A stretch of 64,000 nt of DNA from Pelodera strongyloides (taxonomy: Eukaryota > Nematoda > Chromadorea > Rhabditida > Rhabditidae), in the NCBI GenBank assembly GCA_036852015.1, contig JAANDG010000003.1, positions 516,001 through 580,000 of the forward strand, written 5' to 3'. Shown piece after piece: positions 35,858 to 48,020 of this stretch. The notes beneath the pieces are model-generated. The model was not told where the DNA came from, did no database searches, and was given only the letters and a program-made list of their open reading frames with translations. Position 1 is the stretch's first letter. Every line of letters begins with the position of its first letter. The position numbers and the translations under genes are program-made.

Positions 35858-38589
35858 TTCTATTTCAATGGAAACATTCAAACATCACGACCTTCAATTT
35901 CCAAGTCTATGGTCTATGTAATCCATCACTGCTAGGAAGATAAGGAAGGGCACGCAATAAACTAGATATACTGTACTAATAAGATGGTATGAATGGTCTT
36001 GTTCACATAAAAAGATACTCCTTTCCAGAATTTCATCTTAATTTTATCGAAATCTAAAATCTAATGGACCAGGAACAAACAACTGTACGTTTACGTTTAC
36101 AGTTTACGCAGAGCAGAAATTAGAAATAGCTCTTTTATCATTGACACTCTTAATGTGTTGTTTAACTAAACTACCTGTCAATCAAAAGTGCAAGGGTGTA
36201 AAACTTTCAAACCAATAAAAACAATCCGATCAAAAATGTGATAAGTGACCTAGCTGTCAAAGTGGAAGTGATAGTTTATAAGTTTATACTTCACAATTTG
36301 GTATGTTGTCATTGTACGAATGTGTTCTATCTCCTTATATGAACATATCTCCCTATACTTACAATTTACATTCTGAGATCGTAGGGCACTACCCAAGAAC
36401 AGGAAAACGTTAAGGTACAGTAATGAAAAAGAAGCATGTTTTGCAGCAAGTACTGCACCTATATATTCGTCAATTCGTCATTAAAATTAAACCTACAGAT
36501 AAAATAAAGCACAACTCACCTCCAGCCTTCTATTACAAACTATATAAAGTGCCAATTCCCAAAGTGTTATCCCCACACTGCCGCACACAACAGATCAGCT
36601 CAATCAGCTGTTTTCGCTGCTTACATGATCAGCTGATCGGACGCAAACACATGGAAAAAAATAACGAAAAGAGAAAGTAACGAGTAACCACAATTTGAGT
36701 TGTTTGTTTCATTTTGTTTGTGCAGCAAACGAAAGGATGATCCCAATAATCACATGGGCACTCTCAGAAATTCGAGTATGAAAACAATATCGGGATCGGG
36801 GGACGCTTCACTCTGCTGAAAGAGAAGGATATGGAAAAGGACAAAAGACAAAGCGCTGTTAATTGTAAACAAGCTCAACTTAGCAGGCGAGTCACAATTA
36901 GCCGCTAAATCACAATTCACAATTACTATTTACACTTGCAAATTATTTACGATGTACACTTGATATTACAATAAATAATAAACATCCAATTCACTCTTAC
37001 ATTTACCAATACACCAAAAGAGCTCGACTACAGCACAACTTCACACGTTAATAAGTGACTAAGTGCAAATGGTTTGTAACTAGTGAATTCCGCTACCAAC
37101 TAATAAGAACTTCTACCACTACAAAAGGACACGAAATACTACAAAAATCAAATTGTACAAATCACAAATGCCTATATACGAATGTGATAAAGCAAGGAAT
37201 ATTCAGTTCATGAATCTACATATATCTATAATCTATATCCGTTCTAACAAGTTCCAATCAGTTAACATAACTACGTAACTCAATTCAAAACATACAACAC
37301 AGCAGGGTATAAACATCCGTAATGGGCAGTAATGGCCTTCTCCGAAAACAAAAAACTCAAAGCTCAAAGCTCACACCAAACAATAATATGTGACCTTTCT
37401 CACCTTTTATTTACGTGTATCTCCTTCGCGAAATCTCTAGTTCTAGTTGATATGTTGATAACAAAAACATTTTACTCGCTATTCTGGGACACGAGACAAG
37501 CAACCAATCAGATAATGAAAATATAATAAGTAACCAGCTATTTTAGAGAATGACGCTCATATAGGATAATCCATCTGCCGCTCTAAACTGAAAGTAGGAC
37601 TTACGACTTAATGCTAGAGCTAGCCGATTGTATCCGCGGCGGAGAGCAGCCCAGATGTTGGTCATCAAATGAGAGAAAATGAACTTTGTAATGTCAATAA
37701 CCATCAGTATTGGTCGTTAGCCGTCCTCTAGTCTAGCGCAAGGTCTAAAATCTAGGAAAGGCTAGACTTAATTGAAAAGCTGCAGCCTAATGCTTGGATA
37801 GTTAGATAGTTTGGATAGGATGTAGATGTAGGACGATATGTGTGCGTCTAGAGTCTAGCACAACTTGCACAAGTCCATGCATATGGTTCAAAATATCTAA
37901 ACGCAAAAAAAAATTCACGGTCACGTACCACGGTGCCACATACTACCCACTACCGCAAACTAAATACTAGACATACATCTACAATCTGCAAGAGCGCTGT
38001 ATAAAGATAAAAAATGGTAGGCTGGGCTGGCAGGCACAACTTGGAAAGAAAGGAGAGAGATAAACACGCCGAAACTATGAACACAGCCTACTGCACGCTG
38101 CACGTCCCGTCTGCATTCCAAATCACTGCAGCAAAAATAACTACAAGTTGTAAACAACTACCGGAGGAGCCAAAAGCCAGACGCCTTTGCCAAAATGACT
38201 AAATGATCCATAGCCTTTTCACCTTTCTCAGTGATAGTTGTTTTCTTATTCTTTGAAAACTGGGAACGTTTTCTCAGTTTGTTTTTGCTAGCAGCAATCG
38301 CAAAGAGCTCAAATTCCATATTTAGCACTTGCAATAATTAGTTGGACGCATAGAGAAGTTCAAAATAATTTGGGCTTGCAACGAAGTCTTCACTCAGAAT
38401 ATTTGAGAATGAAAAAATGGAAAGAGCTGACAAGAAGGATGTAACTAGGATGCAGTTCAATTTGGTATTGCCAATACTTTAACAAAAAGTTCAGGATGCA
38501 CCGATCGATTTACAAGAGTACAAGTGCACCCAAAGGGTAGGCGCGCTTCAGCTCAGCTACTTCCTAAAGTGAAAATCACCGTAAACTAC

Positions 38590-38760
38590 TTAAAGCGAAA
38601 TAACGGTCGGTTCTTGAAACGCATGCCAAATAACTACATTATCATGCATTATATGCAAATCAGCATTATTAGCATAAAAAAATCGACCCAATTTTGCAAA
38701 ATACATAGGAATACAGGTACTTGAGATGCGTTGCAAAAACAGGCCGCTATTTCGCTTTAA
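38590..38760. repeat. Palindromic MITE (CCGG family), diverged
   Basis: TTAAAGCGAAATAACGGTCGG ... AGGCCGCTATTTCGCTTTAA, 171 bp, with ATATGCAAATCAGCAT inside. Confidence 0.85.
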
Positions 38761-40087
38761 GTACAAATAAGAAAAAAAGACTATATGTGTAAAAGAAGTG
38801 GTCGAAAGGGTGAAAATGTTTTGGCGGCAAAAGATAAAAATCAACGGTCATCTTTGAGCAAGCCTCGCTCCCGCTTTCACAAAACCTTTCGGAATTTTTT
38901 GACTCATGACCAACACGTCGAAGGTTAAAGATATTGTCGCGTAGAGAAGGCACGCACATACACACAAACAAACTCTCTAGCCCCACTCGGCGTACATTCA
39001 AATACATGGTATGAATCATGTAACAAAAGTAGAAGTAAAAACGCACAAAATTCCAAGGTACTTGGTCCGTTGGTCGTTATTCTTACACAAAATTGTAGCC
39101 GTAACCTGAAACATGGAATAATAAAAATCTTCAATCACAATTCAGACGAGTCGAAATTAAGATCGAGAAAAAAAACATAAAACTAACGGCTAATTATGGC
39201 ACGAAGCAAATCCGCGGCGCATATGAATGAACTAAATCAAGGTTAAAGACCCAGAATGCAAGGATATTCTGATGCAAAATAGCCAAAACCAGTCAAGATA
39301 GCTTATAATTTATAATATTTTGAAACAGTTCATAACACAATCACACATCGTTGTTTATTTGTAAACGGAAATGAGAAGATGAGGGACAGAGAGACAATTT
39401 ATCTAGAGAATGGCACAATGCATGGTATTATGCTGTGCATAGTAGTATCGGAACTCGAATAGAGGATTAACTTAACGATTAACAAATGGTTTAGCGTTGA
39501 CGACCCAACAGTAACCCTTCACCCCACACACTTTGAAAGAAGTTATTAGTTATTATATAATTATTCATATATCCAAAAAAGCGAAAAAAGTTGATTCAGC
39601 ACATGATTCCGAAAATTATTTTTCCAAGCTCTACTGCTTTCCAAGCTCTATTTAAGCTTTTAGACTCAACTATCAAGCAGCGACCTCAACTATTAAGAAA
39701 CTAAAAGAAGAAAGAACAAATTGAAGATGTACTTTTTTTTAACTTCAATTTCAATTTAATCGTGAGTGGCACGTGAGTACAATTCCAGCACATTCCAGGA
39801 AAGTATTCAGAGCAACGTGAACCAACATAAACTAGAACCTAGCCTTTTTTTTACAGAATACGAGAAGACGAATTATCGATAAATGTAGGCTGTCAAAGAT
39901 AATAAGTGCAAATTAATTGTAGGAAAAACTTCAGATAAGAGTGCATTGCATGCATGGAGGAAATTGAAAAAGTAATCAGCCAGCTGTAAATTGTGAATAT
40001 ATGACGACGCCTCCCACATACACAGAAAGACCCACCCGTTATAAAGTTTTAGCAATGAAAAAAACCGCATCGGGTGATTTTGGCAGG

Positions 40088-40156
<69 letters not shown>
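40088..40156. repeat. (TA)n microsatellite
   Basis: About 69 bp of almost pure TA with single interruptions. Confidence 0.95.
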
Positions 40157-40159
<3 letters not shown>

Positions 40160-43100
40160 GTAAAGGAACTCACATATTAACTATCCTTTTGTTGTTTTCA
40201 AACTTTAATTAAATTTCGTACCACAGCGCACACCAATTTCGGTTGCCTTTGCTTGCCCCCCTGCGCCCTTGCCTGCCTGAACTGGACCGGGGAATTTTTT
40301 TAAACCCTTATCTTACTCAATAAACAATAAGCACAAAATTACAGGTCGCAGGCAATGAGCCAAGAAATAGCTAGATGATTTGACCAAGCGATTGACCACC
40401 AGACCAGACGACAGGCAAATAGAAAACTGCCGGTGGAGAAACTCAGAGGTCGAGAGCCCGCAAAGTATTAATTCGTTTAACCTTGACGCCCCGCGCGGGT
40501 GATCTCGCGAATTCGGTTCGCAGGTTGAAAAGATTCTTTTATGCCTGAATCTTTCTCCCGGACTGTGTGTAATCTCTCAGTCTCTCTCAATTCTCAATCC
40601 CTCTCGCTCTAACTGGCTACTACTCGCTACTCGTTACTTGCAGCAAAACTCACGTTCCATAAGAACTGTTCGAATTTGAATAAGAGAATAAGAGACAGAG
40701 AGTCAGAGGCGGCCGAAAAACAGCTGTCTTCAACAAAGGGTGGATATTCGCTTGAGGTGAAAGGTGAACGGTCAATAGATTACAGAACATGTGTAACTGA
40801 ACTAGTGATCATCAAAACTAGTCCTCAGCCCTAAGAGTGGATAAGTATAATTGGAATAGGTGGAATATAGGAGCACGATGCCCGCGTGAACAGAAAGAAG
40901 GTAACACAGAACAGATCAACGATGGGTCTTCGTTGAAGTTTTACTTGCAAGATTGTAACTTTCGAAGTAAAAAACCAAAACATGCGCATTGTGCACTATG
41001 AACGAAAAACTAATAAACATTTTAACAGCTGGAAGATTTAGAACCAAGTCAATACCAAAATAATCCAGAAAACAAACAGATAACACGCCAAAGTAAACAA
41101 GAACACGTATCTGAGTTTGGAACGAAAAAGACGGCTCGGGAGACAGAACACAAAAACTGGCGCTCTAGAAAAAAACACCAGTGCGAGAAGACACCGTTGA
41201 AACTATTTAATTCGTAACAATAAAGCGAATGTAAAACAATAATATAGTTTTGGAAATTTTTAAAACTTTTTGTTTTTTTTGCATGCACGATGCATTTTTT
41301 TGAATTCCATCGGAAGCGTTGCGTTAGCACGCTGTCCGCATTACGGTATTAAGCGCGAAATAGTATTTACATTATTTGCTGCACTGAGTCAGGTTCATGC
41401 AATTCTATGGGAAAAAATCAGCCTAACAATCAGTGACATGAATGACAAAATCTCTAGACGGCCCACCTAGTGCGTGGCTGTAAAACCATAAAATGTTCCT
41501 TTAGGAACCACTTCTCTCCATAACTCCAATTGTAAGAAAGCGAGCAACTGTCGACGCGACGACAGCCTCACACAGAGAGATGTTTTGCAAAAGTTGATCG
41601 CAAAACATCTTTTTATGACCCATGATGTATCATTTTATGTGTACAATCTTTATTATAATTATTTATCTTGTTAATAGGTTTGTATTTCATATACGAATAT
41701 ACCAACCGGATTCATCCTAGAGGTTCTCAACTCTGTGCACTTGGCGGAAGTTGCGTCATTTACATATTCGACATTTGATCTTGAGCAGCATCGCTGCATA
41801 TAATTATGTGAAGTGGATTTGTATAGACGACCTTTATAGGCGCCCGATCTTTATAAGTACATTCGGTCACTTGTTGATCTTTGCACTAGCACTACCACTA
41901 CCGCGGATACACCTTCACACAGCCCTAACCAGCCTAACACTAAGCCTTCCGCCTACAAAAGGGTCATCCAGAAAGCCTGTAATCCCCCCTAATTAGATTA
42001 CCAACCCATGCCGTAAGTAAGAACCGGCGCTGTAGTTTAGGATCCCTTGTTTCCAAACGCCATAGATTCATACTGTATTATATGTTGTAAAGTTTGAGTA
42101 AGGTTCTGAAACCTAAATATCTAAAGGTAAAACGGCCAAAATAATTTGGTTTCTTAGCACTTAGGGCACACGTCTTTTGCGTGAACTGAAAAACGTGCTG
42201 GCAATTAACTAAAAAACCCTAGATTAAAACAAAAGTTACCAACTAACTACATATTAACAAGGACTAGGAAAATACTAGAAGATGTGAAAAAACACCAACT
42301 GATCGATGTCACTGATATTATCATAGAAAAAACGGGAGCAAAACAAAACGGTTGATTTTCCGCGCTAAAAGTGCAACATGATCGATACTTATTTTATCAA
42401 TCTCTTTTTTTCAAATAAAAATAATATACAACGTCTGCAAATAGTCGAAAAACTACTTATCCTGCAGGATGTGTATACAGTCAATACAGTATACCTAATT
42501 TATAGGGGTCGGAGGTTTATATGGATTGAAAGTTTTTAAAAATCCGAAAGCGATATGTCTCAACTCAGGTATGCGATCGCAACGGTTGCTGGGCTCAAAC
42601 AGTGCGACCTATGACATAGATAGCAATTTGAACGTGATCATTGTTGAGATTGAAGTAAAAGTACCCAACCTTTCTCCAAGTCCAAACGCAAACACAAATT
42701 TGTCATTTCCAATGCACATGAACCGAAATACTCGAAGAACCAGTTTCGCAGAAAATTTTTTTTGTGTGAGAAAATCGCACATTTTCACTAGTCTGGCATA
42801 AAAAACTGCTTATAAGAACATAGTTTTTCTTTCTCTCTCTCTTTATATGGAAAGAGATGGCATTCCTGTGTCTAGACTAGAACAAACATTGTTTCGTTGA
42901 CTTTTGGTTTGATTAATTCAGATAGCACCGCTCACTTATATATTGCTTAACATATGAAGCAATATATGAGATTGAGTTAACCTTAAGGTACGCAGTAGTA
43001 AGTTGTAAGTTATGTTCCATACCAGGTAAGCGTCATATTTGTTTACTACTCAATTCCTAACAGCTCTATGGCCCTCTACTACTGTAACGACAGCAGTCCC

Positions 43101-44328
43101 CGTGGCTATGAAACGACTTTCTAGCGCAGCTATGAATTGTTTTGCTAATGAACAACATCTATCAACTATCCTGCGAGGGTTTTAAGCAAGGCTATGGACG
43201 GCAATGTAATCCATACATTATATGCAAATTGGGCTCCATTGTGTGCCGGAAAGGCACACTTCAGAGATCATGTACCATATCGCTTTAATTTCAGTCCCGA
43301 TCATCAGTGTCATGAACGGATAGTGAGCGAATTGGCTACTCAAAAATTACTTTTGAGTGTTTTCGGGCACCTTCACTCAAGAGTCGAGAGTACTCTTTGT
43401 TGGTAATAGATGGCAGTAAGCCACAACACAAGAAGAACGCAAATAAAGTCCCGGTTTTCGGAGCAACTATTGACTGTTTGATGACAAGAACTGGACTGTT
43501 TCTCATGACGTGTCATGATGTGTGCTAGGAAATGTGATTTGAATATTGTTGGCAGTAACGTCTTTGGAATATGCTTACTTACGAAGGATCGGGTGAATTA
43601 TGCAAATGAAATAGAGAGAGAGAGATACCAGAGAGGGGCAACTTACAATTAGTTACCGTTCTATTTGCTTTGCTTCAAGGAATATTCAATACTAGATTAG
43701 AATAACACAATCGAATGCAATAGCCCCTAAGAAAGTACGGAGGCGTGCGTTTCTCGAAAATGGCAACATTCTGCAGAAAGAGAGTGGGGTTGGGGTCATC
43801 GTAGATAAGCAGACCGAGCTTGCCTGATAGCGTAAATGACCTATCCGGGGCTCCGGTCGGCGACATAGTGCCGGTTCGCAAGAGCGCCTAGGCATGGACG
43901 CCCCTGGCACGGCGCGACAGTAAACGATTTGGGGAAGCAAGCATCTGATTAGAGCAAGAGCCTGTTGGAATTGCACTACAAACCCTCTGATATATGCCCA
44001 TATCAGTATGAGAAGACTTACTGACTGCCGCCAATAAAAATTATAGGCGCCGACAGACTACCGAACGAATAAAGCGTCTATACTATAATTGAGCTTCTAG
44101 TGCAACAAAAGAGTTACTGATACTGAAGAAACATTGACTATGACAGAAACTTTTTAAGAAGTAATGATGTTTTGCCAATGGAGATAAGAAGAGTTGTTTT
44201 TAACAATAAAGAATTGTTTTACCAATGACGTAAGTAGCATCCGGACTAGGTTTGATCAACAGAGGCTCAGCTCAATGGCCTAGACTTTGAAATAAAAGAA
44301 ATTTAGACCCACGTTGGGGAGTAATGTG

Positions 44329-44371
44329 TTAAAGGGATGGGTCGACTTTTTGGTTTAGACCATCCCTTTAA
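44329..44371. repeat. 43-bp minimal foldback (GGGATGGG family)
   Basis: TTAAAGGGATGG, then 19 bases, then CCATCCCTTTAA: essentially two terminal repeats with almost nothing between. Confidence 0.85.
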
Positions 44372-44569
44372 TGATTGGTTGTCATAGCTCAGAGCACAGA
44401 CAGTGCTGACAGACGATGACTGCTACTTCCTTTACACTCTATCATTTGTTACGCTTTTTGTTGGATTTCTTGATAAAAATAGCTGTTGCTCATCTTGGAC
44501 GCTGGCTTACGTTACGATGCACGGTTCTAGCTCATGTACCACGAAAATTAACAAAAAAGGACTATGATA

Positions 44570-44880
44570 TTTGTTTCCGAGCTCGGCCCGCGGAAAAACC
44601 AGCTAGTTCTTCACTAGTTTCCTACTAGGTTTTTAGTCGGAAAAAGCTCGGAATTCGGAATACGAAAGTTTGTCGGAAAATGCTCGGAAAACCTACGGGG
44701 AAAGCTCGGAAACGGACAAACAGACTGCTACCGAGCTCGGCCCGCCTATTTTCCGAGCTCGGCCCGAGAACCTCAAAGTTTCCGAGCTTTTCCGAGAATC
44801 TTCTCGGAGAATACTCGGGAAATAGACGGAAAAATCCTCGGAAACGCGTAGTTTCTCGGAAAATGCTCGGGATTCATTAA
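44570..44880. repeat. Cluster of short inverted words (GCTCGGAAA and complement)
   Basis: TTTCCGAGCTCGGCCCG occurs in similar form three times, and GCTCGGAAA / TTTCCGAGC / TTCTCGGA occur more than ten times in both orientations. No single long palindrome accounts for them. Confidence 0.75.
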
Positions 44881-44924
44881 CGGAGAACGGAGGATGGTTA
44901 TTAAAAAAGCGTGAAAGGAGAGCC

Positions 44925-45041
<117 letters not shown>

Positions 45042-45141
45042 TAAAGAAGCTTAAAACGAGAACACAAATTCTGCTCGTTCTAAGATACATATTTTGTACA
45101 TTTTGTATGTAGGCTGTGATGGTTATATAAGTTTAACTACG

Positions 45142-45190
45142 TGATACATCCTTCATCACAAGATCTTAATGTTGAAGGATGTATCACGCG
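45142..45190. repeat. Hairpin close to the left 160-bp repeat
   Basis: CGTGATACATCCTTC is followed, after a loop of about 20 bases, by GAAGGATGTATCACG, a perfect 15-bp stem. It lies 120 bp before the direct repeat and may belong to the same element. Confidence 0.6.
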
Positions 45191-45309
45191 GTGTGTGGAT
45201 ATAAGAAGTGAAGTACAATTTGATATATGTATTCTTCTTATTGGTCATATTATCATAGTAAGTTTCAAGTTGGAGAGGCCTCGTGACAAGTATTGCTGCA
45301 GAGTTGGTG

Positions 45310-45469
45310 TATATAGTGTTGAAGACTGAAGAACATGAAAACCTTTTATTTAGGAAATTGCTACAAGTGCGATTCTGGCTGTAACGAACCAAACTAATAT
45401 GCCACAATGTCGTAACTATGTAATCGTCCCAAAAGAAGAGATACAGTATCAGTTTGATCTCGAAAAATA
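45310..45469 (+). repeat. 160-bp direct repeat, left copy
   Basis: Identical at every base to 46678-46837 by direct comparison. Flanking bases differ on both sides (G versus T before, T versus A after), so the borders are sharp. Confidence 0.9.
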
Positions 45470-45994
45470 TACTTTAAAAGCTTTTTGAATTCTTCCCTCG
45501 GCTATAAGATGTCCATGTTCAGATATATGGATGACATAGCTATTTTCTATAATGATGATAACATTCTCGATACACTTGATTCCATCTATCCTAGCTCGCT
45601 CATTCTCGAAGCGGCCAATACTGTTGATTCCTCCGCTCCCTTTCTCGATCTCGCCCTTATTAGGTCTACACATAATTGGACTATCAATTTATACAATAAA
45701 ACTGATGATTATAGTTTTGACGTTATGAGATTTCCTATGTATGACAGTCATATATGTGACCATATTAAAGTAAACTGTATCCAAGGTGAAGTAATACGTA
45801 TTCATAGATGCACTTCCCAGCTTATTTCTTTCAAATGCAAAATCCATTCATTCATTATCAAGCTGCTCTCCAACAATTACCCCAAAGACGTCGTACTCAA
45901 AACTATCAAAAAATCATTTAATAAGTACCCTATTATTAGTCTTAAATACGATACCTCTACTAAAAGTCTCAACAGTTGGGTCGACAACCTTTAA
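45470..45994 (+). pseudogene. Truncated reverse transcriptase with RYMDD box, Penelope-like layout
   Basis: The frame is open from 45458, inside the repeat, to a stop at 45994; no proper ATG precedes the RT motif. It encodes FRYMDDIAIF (catalytic box), then SIYPSSLILE, APFLDLAL, LYNKTDDYSFDVMRFP and GEVIRIHRCTS, followed by a helical region. This order (DD box, HP/YP, FLDL, then R-rich thumb) resembles Penelope-like RTs. It also resembles an orphan RT group with a (Y/N)K-DDF motif frequent in invertebrate genomes. The N-terminal fingers and palm are missing and no endonuclease domain follows. Class assignment is tentative. Confidence 0.6.
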
Positions 45995-46677
45995 TTTTGC
46001 ATTTCTGTCGATTCTTCCCTATTTTGCATAACTTTGTAACAATAATCTACGACATTATATTTTCATTTATGAATACTAATTCTTTTCAACAGACCACATA
46101 GTTCATAAACTTTACCTACATATTCTAACACTAGGTTTATGTAATGCACTCTTACCCAATCAATACTACACACTACATCCCTTTCCCATTGCTCTCGTCT
46201 TGCATTGCTCCATACCCTTTCGTAGTACTTCTTACTTATTGATGTATTCCTACCTAGTTATTTTGAGGCTTGAGGACATATACAATACAAGGTTAGTTTT
46301 ATACTTTCTTCTGCATTTTGTTTATTTATTCTCTACTTGTCCCTTTTTGTAAGGATATTCAGGTACTATTACACCCGCGGTATCAAGGTTAGTTTCTTAT
46401 TCGGTTTTTACTATTATTGTTGTACCCTTTTTACTCTATAACCTTATATGTTTCTTTACATACTCTATAACCTTTGTCTCTCTATCCCTTTCTCAATATC
46501 TACTTTACCTTTCTTTCACTCACTGCCTAAGCCTACCGCCATCGCACTGATGAGACCCAACGGTGGCAAAATCCTCGTATGCGAAGGGTCGAAACGGGGT
46601 TACCGTATTACATATGGTATATTCATGTTAGTTTGTTGAATTTATTCACTTATATCTTCCAAATTTGCTTCCTCTTT

Positions 46678-46837
46678 TATATAGTGTTGAAGACTGAAGA
46701 ACATGAAAACCTTTTATTTAGGAAATTGCTACAAGTGCGATTCTGGCTGTAACGAACCAAACTAATATGCCACAATGTCGTAACTATGTAATCGTCCCAA
46801 AAGAAGAGATACAGTATCAGTTTGATCTCGAAAAATA
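46678..46837 (+). repeat. 160-bp direct repeat, right copy
   Basis: Identical to 45310-45469 and offset by 1368 bp. It follows a T-rich stretch and precedes non-coding DNA. Confidence 0.9.
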
Positions 46838-47326
46838 ATTTGATTTATTAACCTACGTCCCTGCACTCTTTGTTTTTCACAGGAAAGGAAATCCACAACC
46901 AACACGTTTCAATATGGCAAAAGGTAATAAAAAGTTGTTTTCACGACAAACAAGCAGCGAGGAGCCAGCTTAACAGCTTTTGTGATTTATTGATAAGAAA
47001 AAAAAACGGGAGCGGTGATTTCAGTTCTCGTGTGAGAAGTAGCTATCAGAGTTGATTTAGTTACTTTAAAACTTGGGGCAGGTACATAATACGAATGTGT
47101 GACGAACGGTATACGGTAGTGCGAAAGTTGCAAAGTTCTTGTCGTGCTGTCCCATGATCACATAATCTAATCCTGTGAATTTTTCATGCATCACAAAAGC
47201 GTACATAAATAAGATACTTGATTGAAATTGTAAAAAAACAAGCGCCTAGTCCAGACGGAGCAAAACACAACTGCCAGAGCAATCCCGACGTCTACTAGTG
47301 AACAACAAACAAACTGATACTGGACT

Positions 47327-47330
<4 letters not shown>

Positions 47331-47363
<33 letters not shown>
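47331..47363 (+). repeat. (CT)n microsatellite
   Basis: About 16 CT units. Confidence 0.95.
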
Positions 47364-47365
<2 letters not shown>

Positions 47366-47973
47366 AATCTCTTCTTTCTCGCCCCTTCTCTTCGATTATT
47401 GTTTGTGTACGACTCGAACATGTGCAGCAGTCCACAAGTCCAAAATACAACGTGACTACTGTTGCTTCTCTACGCGACCATCAAAGGTGTGACAACTGTT
47501 AAAGTGGTATGATGCGTGGTTTACTCTCGTGAAATTTATGTGTTCTTCAGGGCATTTCGGTCACAGAATGGGACACAATTTGCATGTAATTAATTGAATC
47601 TGGTTATCGAGCACTCGTTTCACAAGCGATACCGAGCGAGGTATTCAACACAGCATAACAACAAATTATTAGAACGAAACTAAATAAAGTCATCTTGAAA
47701 GTAAACAACGCCCCATTCATCTTAGTAGTTTTGGTTCTACATGCATTGCTAAGGGTAATTTACATTTATATGTCCTACCATAATACATGTGGTAATCTTG
47801 ACGATACTAACTCGATTGATATACTACATTAGAGTGATTTGCGGCCAAAACACAATGATTCACCGAGTGAAAAACAAATTGTTTTTCTTTTCTGCCGGCT
47901 CACACTTGAAAAAATAGAGGAAGCAAAGATAGAGAGAAAAATGAAAAAATTAGAGTAAGGGAGAATGGATACA

Positions 47974-47976
<3 letters not shown>

Positions 47977-48009
<33 letters not shown>

Positions 48010-48020
48010 AAAGAGAGAGA
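47977..48020 (+). repeat. (GA)n microsatellite
   Basis: AG repeats interrupted once by GCGAGAAA. Confidence 0.9.

Larger units (their letters stand above)
31864..44569. other. Gene-poor stretch
   Basis: Contains foldbacks at 35687, 38590 and 44329, the (TA)n at 40088 and a short tandem repeat at 35145. Weak exon-like segments (34513-34619 plus, 36726-36829 plus, 43675-43976 minus) could not be tied to any gene. The plus strand is visibly A-rich as far as about 41 kb and T-richer afterwards. Confidence 0.5.
45310..46837 (+). mobile_element. Retroelement fragment: RT remnant between identical 160-bp direct repeats
   Basis: Positions 45310-45469 and 46678-46837 are identical direct repeats of 160 bp (start TATATAGTGTTGAAG, end CTCGAAAAATA). 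Between them lie the RT remnant (45470-45994) and about 680 bp without a clear ORF. Ends are not TG...CA, so ordinary LTRs are unlikely. Penelope-like elements carry such pseudo-LTRs and are often 5'-truncated, which fits, but no GIY-YIG endonuclease is visible. An alternative is a DIRS-like or other RT element, or a local duplication around an older fragment. Confidence 0.6.

Noticed and set aside
45316..45345. Hammerhead-ribozyme-like CTGAAGA...GAAA in the 160-bp repeat
   Set aside because: Only four bases separate the two core boxes, so helix II cannot form, and no correctly placed cleavage site is seen.
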